A stretch of DNA of 64,000 nt from Lunatimonas salinarum (GTDB taxonomy: Bacteria; Bacteroidota; Bacteroidia; Cytophagales; Cyclobacteriaceae). Shown here one piece after another: positions 6,724 through 15,260 of the stretch. Within the stretch, counting starts at the first letter, position 1. Every line of letters starts with the position of its first letter. Both the position numbers and the translations under genes were made by a program. The notes under the pieces were generated by a model, which did not search any database, was not told where the DNA came from, and saw nothing but the letters and a program-made list of their open reading frames with translations. The DNA is taken from assembly GCF_017811155.1 (NCBI RefSeq), contig NZ_JACVCV010000004.1, positions 119,943-183,942 of the forward strand, given 5' to 3'.

Positions 6724-9700
6724 TCACTTAAAATCCCTGGAAGGGAAAAGCTCTCCCTGCACCGGTTTGTCCAGCGTAGCCAGTGGTTTAGCCCCCGGCT
6801 TAGCAGAGCCGGCACGTACGGATTTCCCTACCGAACCGATATTGCGTGCATCGGGATCTACCCGCAGCAGGCTGTTCAGGTTGTGGCAGGAGCGCACCAC
6901 CACGTGGATCACCTCCCCTTCTATCTGCACCTTGCCCGCCACCATCAGCAGCTTGGACTGCAGGATCACCGGACGATACTGCTCAAAGGTCTTGGCCCAC
7001 ACCACCAAATTGGCAAAGCCCGTCTCATCCTCAATGGTCACAAAAAGCACCCCTTTGGCCGTCCCGGGGCGTTGCCTAACGGTAATCAGCCCACAGACCT
7101 TCACGAAAGCCCCATCCTTCAACTTGCCCAAGAGGCCCGTGGGAATCACCCGTAGCTGGTCCAGCTTTTCGCGCACAAAGCTGACCGGATGCGCCTTCAG
7201 CGAAAGCGTGGTGGCCGCATAGTCGCGCATCACATGCTCCATGGGGGATACTTCCGGGAGGGCTATCTTTCTTTCCTCCGGGGTCTCCAGCACCTGCCCC
7301 TCAAACACCCCCACCGGCCTGCCCTGCAGGGCAAGCACATCCCACAGCGCCTGCCTGCGGTGCAGCCCCATAGAGCGGAACGCATCCGCATCTGCCAAAC
7401 GCTCCAAAGCAGCCTTGGGCACCCCCACATGGATCAGCTCAGTGACCTGGGCATAGGGCCTTGTCCGACGAGCTACCAACCGCTCCATATCTTCCTGCTG
7501 CAACCCCTTTACATGCCGAAAACCCAACCTGATGGCAAAGTATTTCCCCTGCTTTTCCTCAAACACATTATCCCACAGGGAGCGGTTCACGTCCACAGCC
7601 CGCACCTCCACGCCGTGCTTGCGGGCATCCGTCACGATCTGGGCCGGCCGGTAAAACCCCATGGGCTGACTGTTGAGCAAGGCCGCCGCAAAAACATCCG
7701 GGTAATGGTATTTGAGCCAACAGGATATATAAACCAGCAGCGCAAAACTGGCCGCATGGCTCTCAGGAAAACCATAGCTGCCAAACCCCTCCAACTGCCG
7801 AAACACCCGCTTGGCAAACTCCTCCTCGTATCCGCGGGCCACCATGCCTCCCACCAGCTTTTTCTCGTATTGGCTCACCAGCCCGTGGGCCTTGAAGGTC
7901 GCCATGCTACGGCGCAGCCCGTCCGCCTCGGCCGGGGTAAAGCCCGCCGCCACGATGGCAATCTCCATGGCCTGCTCCTGAAACAGCGGCACCCCCAGCG
8001 TCCGGCCCAGGATCTCTTCCAACTCTTTGGAGGGATACTCCACGGGCACTTCTCCCCTGCGTCTCTTGAGGTAGGGGTGCACCATATCTCCCTGTATGGG
8101 TCCCGGCCGTACGATGGCCACCTCGATCACCAGGTCGTAAAAAGTCCGCGGCTGCAGTCTCGGCAGCATGGACATCTGCGCGCGACTTTCTATCTGAAAC
8201 ACCCCCAGCGTATCCGCATGGCAGATCATCTCATAGACTTCGGGATCGTCTTGCGGAATATTGGCCAGCGTAAGCTCCCTCCCATAATGATCCCTCACCA
8301 GGTCAAAGGCCTTTCGGATGCAGGTAAGCATCCCCAGCGCCAGCACGTCCACCTTCAAAAAGCCCAAGGCATCGATATCGTCTTTGTCCCATTCGATGCA
8401 GGTACGGTTGGCCATACGGGCATGGAGCACCGGACACAGCTTGGCCAGCTTGTCCCGCGTGATCACAAACCCACCCGTATGCTGCCCCAACTGACGGGGA
8501 AACCCCATATACTGCCGGGTAAGCGCCAGCGTCTTCCGCAGGTGGGGATCCTTGGGGTTAAAACCCTGCGACGACACCGCATCCCCTTGCAGCCACTCTT
8601 CCGTAAGCTCATGCCCCGACTTGGCGAGCCGATCCACCGCATCCAGTGACAGACCCATGGCCTTGCCCACATCCCGCACGGCACCCTTCCAGTGCACCTG
8701 GGTGACCGTGGCCACGATGCCCGCCCGATCACGGCCGTATTTTTCGTAGATATACTGCATCACCTCCTCCCGCCGCTCGTGCTCAAAGTCCACATCGATG
8801 TCCGGGGGCTCGTTGCGGGCATCGGACATAAACCGGGCAAAGAGCAGCTTAAACTTGGAAGGATCCACCGAAGTAATGCCCATGCAATAGCAGACCACCG
8901 AATTGGCAGCCGAACCCCGCCCCTGACAGAGTATGCCCCGATCCCGGGCAAAGCGCACCAAGTCGTACACGGTAAGAAAATAAGAAGCATATTCCTTGCG
9001 AGCGATAAACTCAAGCTCATAGACGATGCTCTCCCGGATACTTTCCGGAATCCGACCTCCGAAAGCAACCTTCGCCCCTTCCCAGGTCAGCAGTTCCAGT
9101 TCCTCCTGTGGGCTGCGCCCTTCGCTGGTGATCTCCTCGGGATACTGATATTTCAATTGATCCAGAGAAAAAGTACAGGATTCGGCTATCTCCAGGGTGC
9201 GCCTCAAGGCAGCCGGATAGTCCCGAAACAGCCGGAACATCTCCTCCCGGGGCTTAAGGTAGCGTTCGGCATTGGGGTGCAGGCGAAAGCCCGCACTTTG
9301 CACCGTGCACTTTTCCCGAATGCAGGTAAGCACATCCTGCAGGGCCCGCCTACCTGGCGCATGGTAGTGCACATCGTTTACGGCCACCAGCGGTATTCCC
9401 AAACGTTGCTCCGCAAGAAGCAGCCTATGCATGCGCTTGTGGTCTCTGCCCCCGTAATAAAAAGCCGCACCAAGGGAAAGTCGATTGCCCAGAGCCTCCT
9501 TGTATGCTTCCAATGCGGCATAAAAATCCGGGGAAAAATCCAGCTCCGCATTCAGCTCTGCCGGCGGCACGGCAATAAACAGGATACCCTCCGCATATTC
9601 GTAGACATCCGCGCGGTAAAGGTGGCACACCCCTTTCTCCGCCCGCATATTGCCCACCGTGAGCAGCGAAGAAAGACGTCCATAGGCCTCCTGATCCGTA

Positions 9701-9945
9701 GGATAGACCAAGAGACTGGGGCCATCCAGCAGATCCAGCCTACAGGCGGGGATAAAACGCAGGCCGGACTCCTTGGCTGCCGCATGGGCACGGACGATGC
9801 CCGCCAGGGTATTGCGGTCGGTCACCGCCACCCCTCCATACCCCAGCTGCTTGGCCCGCCAAACCATCTCTTCCGGATGGGAACCTCCCCGCAAAAAGGA
9901 AAAGTTTGTCGTTACCTGTAGTTCGATATAATCTTGTTCGCGCAT
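6724..9945 (-). CDS. dnaE2: Error-prone DNA polymerase III alpha subunit DnaE2 (ImuC)
   Basis: 1,073 residues, usual length for DnaE2. The N-terminal PHP domain starts NFSFLRGGSHPEE, the DnaE2 form in which the metal-binding HxH of DnaE1 is replaced. The palm carries the catalytic aspartates in PPDIDVDFEHERREE, preceded by GRGSAANSVVCYCMGI. Then come the helix-hairpin-helix region (YGFPESHAASFALLVY) and a C-terminal OB fold (VKVCGLITVRQRPGTAKG). DnaE2 does the lesion bypass synthesis in the ImuA-ImuB-DnaE2 mutasome and drives damage-induced mutation. It is the last gene of the imuA-imuB-dnaE2 operon, 37 bases after imuB. GC content looks higher than in the TA island next door. Confidence 0.96.
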   Translation of the reverse strand: MREQDYIELQVTTNFSFLRGGSHPEEMVWRAKQLGYGGVAVTDRNTLAGIVRAHAAAKESGLRFIPACRLDLLDGPSLLVYPTDQEAYGRLSSLLTVGNMRAEKGVCHLYRADVYEYAEGILFIAVPPAELNAELDFSPDFYAALEAYKEALGNRLSLGAAFYYGGRDHKRMHRLLLAEQRLGIPLVAVNDVHYHAPGRRALQDVLTCIREKCTVQSAGFRLHPNAERYLKPREEMFRLFRDYPAALRRTLEIAESCTFSLDQLKYQYPEEITSEGRSPQEELELLTWEGAKVAFGGRIPESIRESIVYELEFIARKEYASYFLTVYDLVRFARDRGILCQGRGSAANSVVCYCMGITSVDPSKFKLLFARFMSDARNEPPDIDVDFEHERREEVMQYIYEKYGRDRAGIVATVTQVHWKGAVRDVGKAMGLSLDAVDRLAKSGHELTEEWLQGDAVSSQGFNPKDPHLRKTLALTRQYMGFPRQLGQHTGGFVITRDKLAKLCPVLHARMANRTCIEWDKDDIDALGFLKVDVLALGMLTCIRKAFDLVRDHYGRELTLANIPQDDPEVYEMICHADTLGVFQIESRAQMSMLPRLQPRTFYDLVIEVAIVRPGPIQGDMVHPYLKRRRGEVPVEYPSKELEEILGRTLGVPLFQEQAMEIAIVAAGFTPAEADGLRRSMATFKAHGLVSQYEKKLVGGMVARGYEEEFAKRVFRQLEGFGSYGFPESHAASFALLVYISCWLKYHYPDVFAAALLNSQPMGFYRPAQIVTDARKHGVEVRAVDVNRSLWDNVFEEKQGKYFAIRLGFRHVKGLQQEDMERLVARRTRPYAQVTELIHVGVPKAALERLADADAFRSMGLHRRQALWDVLALQGRPVGVFEGQVLETPEERKIALPEVSPMEHVMRDYAATTLSLKAHPVSFVREKLDQLRVIPTGLLGKLKDGAFVKVCGLITVRQRPGTAKGVLFVTIEDETGFANLVVWAKTFEQYRPVILQSKLLMVAGKVQIEGEVIHVVVRSCHNLNSLLRVDPDARNIGSVGKSVRAGSAKPGAKPLATLDKPVQGELFPSRDFK

Positions 9946-9982
9946 TATCGTTGATCTGTCTTGTTCAAAACCCGCCGCCTAG

Positions 9983-11476
9983 CTATGGGAAAAAGCCGTG
10001 CAAAAACCACCTAGGCTCCCCATTGCCATACAGCCCCAGCCGAAAGAGCCAGTACCTGGCTCCCGAGGGATCCTCCACACAGTAGTAATCGCGGGGAGCA
10101 CCGGTCTGCAGCCACCATTCCTGCTCTATGCGTTCGGGTCCGTCGGCTTTGGCTACCTGAATGATTTTGCCCTGATGCCTGAAATGCACCGGAGGGTAAT
10201 CGGGCAGGGGTACCATCACCTCGATGGGCTCCGGTTCGGGCAGTACGTGCAGGGGACGGGACGTGTCGGGCCAGGCGGTGTCGGACTGCTCGTCCAATGA
10301 CTCCGCAGGACGGATGGAACGCTCGGGCCAGTGGTGTTCTTGGGGCAGGTAACGGTGTATGTGTCCAGCACCCACCTTGGCCTCCACCCGATCCAGCAGC
10401 TCGGCCACGGCAGCGGGATCTCCGGAGCGGTGCCACAATTGTTCCTGCGGGCTGTGCACTTTTTCCACCAACAGCCCCTCCAGGGTAAAGCGTTCTACCC
10501 CCAAGGCCGGCTCAAAGGTGGGTATCTTCAAGGCAAACAGGCGGAACAGGTGCTCCGGGTTATGGGAAGCCCTACCCGTACCTATACTGATCTGAACCGT
10601 TTTTCCGTCCACACGCAGCCCACTGAACACCGCCTTGCGCAGCCCCCTGCCCTCCCGGGAAAGACGCTGGCATAACCTATCCAGCAAATGCTGCAGGGCT
10701 ATCTCTATCCCCTTTCGCGTGCTGATGGGCTCCAGACAGGGCAGTTGCTCCTCGTAAGGAACCCGGGGCTGCACCGGCGTAAAGGATTCCTGCGCCATGC
10801 CCACTGCCTGCCCCAGCCGCCGCAACAGGCCCTCACCAAAACGCCTCCGCAGGGTAGGCGAGGGCATATCGATAAACTGATGGATCTGGCGAAACCCCAA
10901 CTTCTGCAGCCCTTCCAGCACAGGTGCCTCCAAACGCAGCGCACTGGGCGGCAAAGACAGCAAGGCCTCCCGCTGCCCTCCGGCACCGGCAATGCAACCA
11001 TCTTCCTCCCCGTAGCGCGCCAATGCCCAGGCTGCACCGATGGTATCGGCTATGGCCCCCCGCACGCGGTAGCCCTTGGCCCCCAACTCAGCCAGCACCG
11101 CCTCCAGGTAGGGCCGCTCCCCGCCCCAAAGGTGCGGACAACCCGAAATATCCAGCATCAGGCCGGCCGGGGGATCCGGAGCCGCATAAGGTGTGTAGCG
11201 CAGGCTCCATTCCGCCAAGCGATACAGCAGCTTATCTCCCCAGCCGGGCTTGTCGGTCAACACCTCCAAGGTGGGATAAATGGCCCGAGCATCTGCCACA
11301 GCTGTGCCAGGATGGATGCCCAGCGCCAACGCCTCTCTACTGGCCGCCCGCACCACCGTCCTCCCCCGCTCGGGAGCTGCCAACACAAAGGCCTTTCCCT
11401 TCAGCTCGGGCCTGCGTATCGCCAGCCGGTCGGTGGTCAGATGGCAAAACCATAGGGACAGAAAACGCCTAGGCAT
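9983..11476 (-). CDS. imuB: ImuB, catalytically inactive Y-family polymerase-like mutasome protein
   Basis: 497 residues from ATG 11476 (MPRRFLSLWFCHLTTDRL). A longer open frame exists but starts inside imuA. The Y-family signature is seen in LDISGCPHLWGGERPYL, diagnostic of ImuB, while the N-terminal catalytic aspartate motif of active DinB/UmuC enzymes is absent, as expected for ImuB, which acts as a hub binding the beta clamp, ImuA and DnaE2. The little-finger region follows, and a C-terminal segment (GARYWLFRLGLYGN) is typical of the family's tail. Its ATG overlaps the imuA stop codon region (ATG 11474-11476, TAG 11469-11471), so translation is probably coupled. Confidence 0.93.
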   Translation of the reverse strand: MPRRFLSLWFCHLTTDRLAIRRPELKGKAFVLAAPERGRTVVRAASREALALGIHPGTAVADARAIYPTLEVLTDKPGWGDKLLYRLAEWSLRYTPYAAPDPPAGLMLDISGCPHLWGGERPYLEAVLAELGAKGYRVRGAIADTIGAAWALARYGEEDGCIAGAGGQREALLSLPPSALRLEAPVLEGLQKLGFRQIHQFIDMPSPTLRRRFGEGLLRRLGQAVGMAQESFTPVQPRVPYEEQLPCLEPISTRKGIEIALQHLLDRLCQRLSREGRGLRKAVFSGLRVDGKTVQISIGTGRASHNPEHLFRLFALKIPTFEPALGVERFTLEGLLVEKVHSPQEQLWHRSGDPAAVAELLDRVEAKVGAGHIHRYLPQEHHWPERSIRPAESLDEQSDTAWPDTSRPLHVLPEPEPIEVMVPLPDYPPVHFRHQGKIIQVAKADGPERIEQEWWLQTGAPRDYYCVEDPSGARYWLFRLGLYGNGEPRWFLHGFFP

Positions 11477-12215
11477 AGCGACGCCCCTCCTGTACGCGTT
11501 CCTGGAACAGCTCCTTTCTGGACAAGGGACGGAATCCCTGTCCCCTCCAGGCCAACTCCCAAGTCCCGGGCCTGCCATTCCGTACCTTCAGCAACTCCAC
11601 CCGCCAAGTAGGGAAACCCACGCCGGGCATTCCCTCCTCCACCTGACTGGGAAGGGGAGCCACCTTCCAGCGGGTAGTGCAGGCGGTGGCGTGCAGGCTC
11701 CGGGGCTGATGGCGGTGCAGAAAACCCGTGACCCGGCTGCGCTCCACGGCCAGTTGCAGGCGTTGGGAATCGGCAAAGCTCAGCTCCCGGAGTTCTCCCA
11801 CCACCGCCGCCAATGCATCGCATTTCAGGGCCTGCTCCAGCGTCCAGAGCACCTCCTTTTCAGAAGACAAGTCCACAAACACCACCCGATCCGGATCCAG
11901 GCCAAACAGCCGCATACCGGGCGGAAACACTCGCCGTCGGTTCCCTATCCAGAGGCAGAAGCCCCCTTTGCGGAGCAACATGCCCAGCAGGGAGGTGATA
12001 AATCCTTGGGTGGCTGCCGCCTCTGAAGCGGTGGTACTGACAAACTCGTGGTTGGCGGCAAGGGGAAACACATGCCTCGGAAAGGCCGCCTGCATGGGAC
12101 CCAGCTCCAGGGCCGTATTCCCCCGCTGGGCTTCCCGGGGCAGGGATCCCTCCAGTGCCATGACCTCCTGCCGCAACTGGCGCAGTCGTTCTATTTTATT
12201 GCTTGTCAGTTTCAT
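11469..12215 (-). CDS. imuA: ImuA, RecA/SulA-like mutasome accessory protein
   Basis: About 248 residues from MKLTSNKIERLRQ (12215). A start at 12251 adds 12 residues but places the codon inside the operator-like dyad. The RecA-like core is visible: HEFVSTTASEAAATQGFITSL, the strand GFCLWIGNRRRVFPPGMRLFGLDPDR (residues split by the motif IGNRR) and VVFVDLSSEKEVLWTLEQAL, followed by DALAAVVGELREL. ImuA proteins are diverged RecA relatives that work with ImuB and DnaE2 in translesion synthesis. First gene of the operon, divergent from the S24 regulator gene at 12286. Confidence 0.88.
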   Translation of the reverse strand: MKLTSNKIERLRQLRQEVMALEGSLPREAQRGNTALELGPMQAAFPRHVFPLAANHEFVSTTASEAAATQGFITSLLGMLLRKGGFCLWIGNRRRVFPPGMRLFGLDPDRVVFVDLSSEKEVLWTLEQALKCDALAAVVGELRELSFADSQRLQLAVERSRVTGFLHRHQPRSLHATACTTRWKVAPLPSQVEEGMPGVGFPTWRVELLKVRNGRPGTWELAWRGQGFRPLSRKELFQERVQEGRRYA

Positions 12216-12236
12216 ATATTTGGCAAAACCCCTATA

Positions 12237-12257
12237 TTTGACACGTATCATGTCAAA
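12237..12257. promoter_or_regulatory. Operator-like dyad TTTGACA-N7-TGTCAAA between imuA and the S24 regulator
   Basis: A 21-base element with perfect 7-base arms, TTTGACA and TGTCAAA, and centre CGTATCA, midway between the divergent imuA operon and the S24 regulator gene. TATATTTG at 12233-12240, a good Bacteroidota -7 box for the regulator, overlaps its left arm. Binding by the adjacent LexA/CI-like repressor would control both directions; the pairing of this site with that protein is inference. Confidence 0.6.
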
Positions 12258-12285
12258 TCATTGACTTTAATAATACCAAAATCTG

Positions 12286-13092
12286 ATGGAAAAGCCAAAA
12301 AACTTTTTTTCGGGAAACCTGAAATTTCTTCGTGAGCGCAGGAGCCAAACGCAGCAGGGGCTGGCAGAAGCCCTGGGCCTGACCCGCTCCAAGGTAAACG
12401 CCCTGGAGTCCGGGCAGACCAAGGCCCCTTCCCCGGAAGATTTCCTGGGTATCTCCGGGTATTTCGGCATCAGCATAGACAGCCTGATCCGGGTGGACCT
12501 CTCCAAACTTGGGGAGCTAAAGCTTCGGGAGCTAGAGGCGGGCAACGACGTATACATCCGGGGAGGCAATCTGCGGGTCTTGGCCATCAGCGTGGACAAG
12601 GGCAACAACGAGCACGTGGAATACGTGCCCATCAAGGCCAAGGCGGGATACATGGCAGGATACAACGATCCCGAATTTATCGCCTCCCTGCCCAAGTTCT
12701 CCCTGCCCAACCTGCCCAAACAAGGCACCTATCGGATCTTCCCCATTGTGGGAGACTCCATGCTGCCCATCCCCGGGGGAAGCGACGTGGTGACGCAGTA
12801 TGTGGAAGACTGGTCCGGCCTCAAAGCCGACACCCCCTGCATTGTGATCCTGAGTGGGCAACAGGATTTTGTCTTTAAGCTGGTGACGGTGGATCCGGAC
12901 GGCATGGTAAGGCTAAAGTCCCTCAACCCCCTCTTTGAGCCATATGCGGTGGCTGCGGGCGAGGTGCTGGAGATATGGAAATTCCACGCCTACACCAGCC
13001 GCCAACTCCCCGAGCCCGAAACCGACCTACAGCAGCTCGTACGGGCCGTAAGGGACATGCAGCAGGTGGTCAGTGGATGGAAGGAGGGGTGA
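12286..13092 (+). CDS. XRE-family repressor with S24 (LexA/CI-like) autoprotease domain
   Basis: 268 residues. Residues about 10-70 are a helix-turn-helix (RRSQTQQGLAEALGLTRSKV). Residues about 110-240 are a LexA-like S24 fold: a candidate self-cleavage bond A120-G121 in KAKAGYMAGY, the nucleophile S158 in VGDSMLP and the general-base K198 in FVFKLV, 40 residues apart as in LexA and UmuD. Activated RecA would stimulate self-cleavage and relieve repression. It is divergent from imuA-imuB-dnaE2 with a shared dyad at 12237-12257, so it is the likely SOS-type regulator of the mutasome. It is not classical LexA: the HTH is XRE-like rather than winged. Confidence 0.85.
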   Translation: MEKPKNFFSGNLKFLRERRSQTQQGLAEALGLTRSKVNALESGQTKAPSPEDFLGISGYFGISIDSLIRVDLSKLGELKLRELEAGNDVYIRGGNLRVLAISVDKGNNEHVEYVPIKAKAGYMAGYNDPEFIASLPKFSLPNLPKQGTYRIFPIVGDSMLPIPGGSDVVTQYVEDWSGLKADTPCIVILSGQQDFVFKLVTVDPDGMVRLKSLNPLFEPYAVAAGEVLEIWKFHAYTSRQLPEPETDLQQLVRAVRDMQQVVSGWKEG

Positions 13093-13119
13093 ATTTGAAA
13101 TTGGAAATTTGCATTATGA

Positions 13120-13156
13120 ATACTCATTCAATCAAATTCCGAAATTGAATGAGTAT
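13120..13156. repeat. 13-bp perfect inverted repeat
   Basis: ATACTCATTCAAT (13120-13132) and its exact complement ATTGAATGAGTAT (13144-13156) around an 11-base loop, 28 bases after the S24 regulator stop. No T tract follows, so it is either a weak terminator for that gene or a protein-binding dyad upstream of the TAC operon. Confidence 0.5.
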
Positions 13157-13294
13157 GGCTTGGACAGGTTGACCAACTGCCCCAAGCTATATTGACGAAA
13201 GCATTTCGGAGGGGGAGATGGTGTGCGGGAGGTCAAGTATGTGGTGGTGGAGATGGGGGGGGTAAAGAGAGGTATGGCCTGAAAGCTAAATATA

Positions 13295-13306
13295 AACCTA
13301 CAGGTT
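13295..13306 (+). promoter_or_regulatory. Candidate TAC operon operator AACCT-AC-AGGTT
   Basis: A 12-base palindrome AACCTACAGGTT ends 7 bases before the toxin ATG at 13313. HigA-type antitoxins repress their own operons by binding such dyads over the promoter or start region. Position and symmetry only; no second copy was noticed. Confidence 0.4.
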
Positions 13307-13312
13307 GATATT

Positions 13313-13867
13313 ATGAAAATTGTTAGTATCTTTGAACGCTCTAAAGAAAGCCTCTTCGCTGTCAAGTACGAAAGAGAGGACTTGGATGCGCTTGAAGTAC
13401 TACAAGAACAGTGGTCAGATGTAGAGTTTCTTAGGGAGTTCTTCATGAAGTATAAGAAAGATTACGAGAGCTACTATCCGAAAGCCAAACTTAACAAAAT
13501 CGTACTACAGACAATCGAAGACGCGGATGCCTTATTCGAGCTCCTTTATAAGTTGGCAGAGGATAAAACTGGAAAATCCCTAGCGGATTACTTTAAACCT
13601 CTGGACAATAGAGAGAAAGAAAAAACATATCCTCTACAAGCATTAAAAGCCTATGGACCCCAAAGCAATTCATTTTTACGCGTTTATGCCATCCGGTACG
13701 GTTCCTCTTTCGTTATTACTGGCGGGGCTATCAAACTAACCCATCAAATGGCTGATAGGCCACACACCAAATTGGAGTTACATAAATTGGAAAGGGTTAA
13801 AAAATACCTCAATGAAGAAGGAGAAACTCCTGAATTTGTTTACCTAGACCTTGACAACAATGAATAA
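13313..13867 (+). CDS. HigB-like RelE-superfamily toxin of a TA-chaperone operon
   Basis: 184 residues, longer than a minimal HigB. The N-terminal half (KIVSIFERSKESLF, then WSDVEFLREFFMKYK) is characteristic of a Bacteroidota family found next to XRE genes. The C-terminal half has the RelE/HigB-like core: LRVYAIRYGSSFVITGGAIK, then an HKLERVKKYLNEEG helix. HigB toxins are ribosome-associated mRNA endonucleases that arrest translation. It is the first gene of three: the antitoxin start overlaps its stop, and a SecB-like gene follows, the toxin-first order seen in mycobacterial HigB1-HigA1-Rv1957. The catalytic residues cannot be assigned by eye. Confidence 0.72.
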   Translation: MKIVSIFERSKESLFAVKYEREDLDALEVLQEQWSDVEFLREFFMKYKKDYESYYPKAKLNKIVLQTIEDADALFELLYKLAEDKTGKSLADYFKPLDNREKEKTYPLQALKAYGPQSNSFLRVYAIRYGSSFVITGGAIKLTHQMADRPHTKLELHKLERVKKYLNEEGETPEFVYLDLDNNE

Positions 13868-14342
13868 GACTGAAAAAAAAATCAAAGGACTAGCTTCCGA
13901 AAACCCAACTTCCAATTGGAAGGAAAAGGTAGAATTTAGGAAAGCCAACAAAACAACGCTTAGACAAGCTGCTAAAGTTGCTTTAAGGCTTTTGGATGCA
14001 TTGGATGAAAAGGGATGGAGTCAAGCCCAGCTTGCCAGAGAATTGGAAGTCACCCCTCAGCAGGTCAGCAAATGGGTCAAGGGTCAAGGTGACTTTAAGT
14101 TTTCTACCATAGATAAGCTTGAAAAGGTTCTGGGAATTACAATGCATACTGTTCTGGCAGAGGATGAGTTTATAACCACAAAAGAGGCTTTGGAAGCAAG
14201 GATAAATGAAGAAGTGACTGCTTATCATCAGCGCTGGTCCAAAACCCAAGAGTACCTCAAATTAAAAAATCAAGTAACCAATCCTCAAACCGTAATGGCT
14301 GTTAGTCCTATGGCGGAGGATGATTATGCAATGGCCGGATGA
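13860..14342 (+). CDS. HigA-like XRE antitoxin with C-terminal extension (chaperone-addiction candidate)
   Basis: 160 residues from ATG 13860, which overlaps the toxin stop (TAA 13865-13867); a TTG at 13851 would add three residues. The helix-turn-helix lies at about residues 55-105: LRLLDALDEKGWSQAQLARE then VTPQQVSKWVKGQGDF. After it comes a roughly 45-residue tail (TTKEALEARINEEV, QEYLKLKNQVTN) ending MAEDDYAMAG. In TAC systems such a tail is the chaperone-addiction (ChAD) segment: aggregation- and protease-prone until bound by the SecB-like chaperone. Here that assignment is inference from the gene order. The stop overlaps the next start as ATGA. Confidence 0.78.
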   Translation: MNKTEKKIKGLASENPTSNWKEKVEFRKANKTTLRQAAKVALRLLDALDEKGWSQAQLARELEVTPQQVSKWVKGQGDFKFSTIDKLEKVLGITMHTVLAEDEFITTKEALEARINEEVTAYHQRWSKTQEYLKLKNQVTNPQTVMAVSPMAEDDYAMAG

Positions 14343-14797
14343 AAGCTAAATTTTCCCCTTTACAGTTATTGGATTTCAAGTTGTTGGAATCGCATGTAGA
14401 GTTTGTAATTCCGAAGGAGTCAGAATTTGACGTCAAGGAATTGTTTCAATCCTATGTTGTGGATATAGATTTTAGACGCCGGGAGAATGAGAAAACCAAA
14501 GAAATCCTACTTTTTACCACTGTTGAGATCAATGAAGATGGTGACAAACCACTTCCCGGGTATAAAATTATGGTAGAAGGAGGCGGTACTTTCCGTATTC
14601 AAAACCCGGAAGCCCTCGACGAGAATCTCAAAAACAACCTAACTCAATTTTCCACCCTCAATATGATGATTAACAATCTCCGGAACATTATCTATCAAAT
14701 CACCAATCTGGGGCCTATGGGCGGGTATCTGTTGCCACCGATTGATATTACGCAGCTGTTGAGGGATAAGGCGGGGGAGGGAAAGCAGGAGGAGTGA
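14339..14797 (+). CDS. SecB-like chaperone of the TAC operon
   Basis: 152 residues, the size of SecB. The start overlaps the antitoxin stop (ATGA), indicating translational coupling. SecB-like features are the alternating strand region (KILLFTTVEINEDG-like; seen as EILLFTTVEINED), a lost-then-kept GGGTFRI strand, and the C-terminal helix-turn NNLRNIIYQITNLGPMGGYL followed by LPPIDITQLL. The latter parallels the SecB signature of a Phe/Tyr-Arg helix followed by a Gly-rich turn and PP-Leu-proline segment. TA-linked SecB homologues bind and protect the antitoxin rather than serve general export. Assignment rests on motif shape and on gene order, and would need a structural or profile match. Confidence 0.68.
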   Translation: MKAKFSPLQLLDFKLLESHVEFVIPKESEFDVKELFQSYVVDIDFRRRENEKTKEILLFTTVEINEDGDKPLPGYKIMVEGGGTFRIQNPEALDENLKNNLTQFSTLNMMINNLRNIIYQITNLGPMGGYLLPPIDITQLLRDKAGEGKQEE

Positions 14798-14876
14798 TTC
14801 AATTAAAATTTTTCACTAAGCTTTATAACTCTTTCAAGTTCCATTTTTCCGAAGCTCATTTTATGCGCTGAGTGAT

Positions 14877-15260
14877 CTACTCAAAAGGAACAATATCCTT
14901 AAGTTCATGTGCAATCCCTTGTTCTTCCCAGGGCGAACGTTCTGCAAGCTCCACGATCTTAGCTTCTTTTTTCCATTTTATCTCAAGAGTTAGGTATATC
15001 GAAACCAAAACGGACTTCTTCAACTCTTCATCTGATTTTTCTTTACCAGTGAATTCCTTTCTGATATCTTCGTTTTGATACAAATCAATTACAGACCCTT
15101 TTATATTAAATTGATCACTTATGGGTTTCAATATATACTTTTCTTCTACCTCCGGATCTATGGGAAGTGAAGTGATTTCTGGAAAATCTGCTTTTTTAAG
15201 AACAAATAGAGCACGGTTTACAGACCTTCCTCCCTTAAAGTTTATGATAGGAATTTCTTT
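14877..15260 (-). pseudogene. Downstream in-frame remainder of the interrupted membrane protein
   Basis: 127 codons directly after the amber codon 15261-15263, in the same frame as the 622-residue protein upstream on the minus strand. They read as ordinary protein from the first codon (KEIPIINFKGGRSVNRALFV) to a stop at 14877. There is no ATG near its beginning and no ribosome binding site; the first usable start is a TTG at 15131. It is therefore best seen as the cut-off C-terminus of one roughly 750-residue protein. It contains a hydrophilic, Lys/Glu-rich end (KKEAKIVELAERSPWEEQG). Confidence 0.7.

Noticed and set aside
7189..8649. Long open frame on the plus strand (486 codons) inside dnaE2
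   Set aside because: It is antisense to dnaE2, whose catalytic motifs are intact; the translation is low-complexity His/Pro/Arg-rich, typical of the complement of a GC-rich gene.
8692..9921. Second long plus-strand frame (409 codons) opposite dnaE2
   Set aside because: Same reason; no domain, signal or ribosome binding site, and it covers the PHP domain of dnaE2 in reverse.
9552..9945. Loss of metal-binding HxH in the DnaE2 PHP domain
   Set aside because: This is normal for DnaE2 proteins, not a mutation.
10688..11455. 255-codon plus-strand frame opposite imuB
   Set aside because: Antisense shadow of imuB; composition is that of the reversed gene.
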